From Prostheceraeus crozeri (taxonomy: Eukaryota > Platyhelminthes > Polycladida > Euryleptidae), in assembly GCA_907163375.1 (NCBI GenBank), contig CAJQUW010010391.1, positions 62,001-126,000 of the forward strand: 64,000 nucleotides of DNA, given 5' to 3'. Position 1 is the stretch's first letter. Every line of letters begins with the position of its first letter. Below, one piece after another: positions 63,729 to 64,000 of the stretch. The position numbers and the translations under genes are program-made. The notes below the pieces were generated by a model that was not told the origin of the DNA, made no database searches, and saw only the letters and a list, made by a program, of their open reading frames with translations.

Positions 63729-64000
63729 AAAAATTTTAATATGAAAACATACAGTTTTTTGCGGAGATTACGCTCCTGTGGTCCAAAAAATCATTTAAGC
63801 AGTTTTTAAAAAGTCAAAATTTTGCCAAATTATATACCACCGAGATGACTCCTCTATGTAAGTATTATGAAACAAGTTGGATATCAAAAGGAATGAATAT
63901 TTGCTGATAAGCATCGTAACTAAGCGGAAATCAAGCTGATTATCAAGGGAATTTCATGATCCGTATTATTATAATGGAAGTCCTCATGGAAAAGTTGTGA

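Larger units (their letters stand above)
58804..64000. repeat. Segmental duplication, copy 2 (runs off the window)
   Basis: Partner of 41818-46937 in direct orientation. Its left edge falls inside the tRNA-like left arm of the inverted repeat, so that foldback is incomplete here. Confidence 0.9.

Noticed and set aside
1..64000. CRISPR array, bacterial operon or phage genes
   Set aside because: No regular repeat-spacer array, ribosome-binding sites or gene-dense coding; all coding remnants are eukaryotic transposon proteins.

Overview
The window looks like invertebrate animal nuclear DNA made almost entirely of transposable elements. It is AT-rich. No rRNA, operon, CRISPR array or clear host gene is visible. 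Penelope-like elements, a CR1-like LINE, a LINE with a restriction-like endonuclease, hAT, piggyBac, pogo and Harbinger DNA transposons, and foldback elements together point to a metazoan, probably a marine invertebrate; I cannot name the species.

1-5.0 kb: a TA-flanked pogo/Tigger-type non-autonomous element (248-1977) and a foldback repeat (2.77-4.04 kb). 4.7-21.9 kb: a nested stack that can be unpicked from target-site duplications (TSDs). The oldest layer is a LINE reverse-transcriptase fragment, now in pieces at 4.69-5.03, 20.37-20.40 and 21.53-21.86 kb. A Penelope-like element (PLE) entered it on the minus strand (12-bp TSD). A 12.75-kb hAT-type element entered that PLE (8-bp TSD); removing it restores the PLE reading frame exactly. 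The hAT element carries a piggyBac element, which holds a CR1-like LINE whose TAC tail received a further PLE with an intact 707-residue ORF. The hAT element also carries a dead pogo-like element. A 1-kb foldback sits in the outer LINE.

22.07-34.02 kb: one giant inverted-repeat element with arms of about 4.5 kb, AG...CT ends, an imperfect 6-bp TSD and no recognised enzyme. Inside it is a candidate first exon of a small acidic protein with a TATA box, a SUMO-interaction-like motif and a splice donor. This is the least explained part of the window.

34.7-40.6 kb: a degenerate hAT-like element containing an older dispersed repeat, itself split by a zinc-finger/RT/restriction-like-endonuclease LINE (12-bp TSD). 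40.8-41.5 kb: a MADF-type ORF remnant.

41.8-55 kb and 58.8-64 kb: copies of a Harbinger transposase region. A segment starting at 41.82 kb recurs at 58.80 kb and runs off the window, including the same hAT insertion (8-bp TSD) in both copies. A 3.6-kb part starting inside the transposase gene is tandemly duplicated (46.19-49.78 and 49.78-55.04 kb); the second unit alone carries a PLE with two tail-out GIY-YIG copies. Each unit has a 444-bp near-perfect hairpin insertion with 13-bp flanking repeats. 55-58.8 kb holds a piggyBac-type MITE, a decayed PLE piece and a TA-flanked MITE.

Boundaries marked by TSDs were read base by base. Family names rest on motifs read by eye; no database search was possible.
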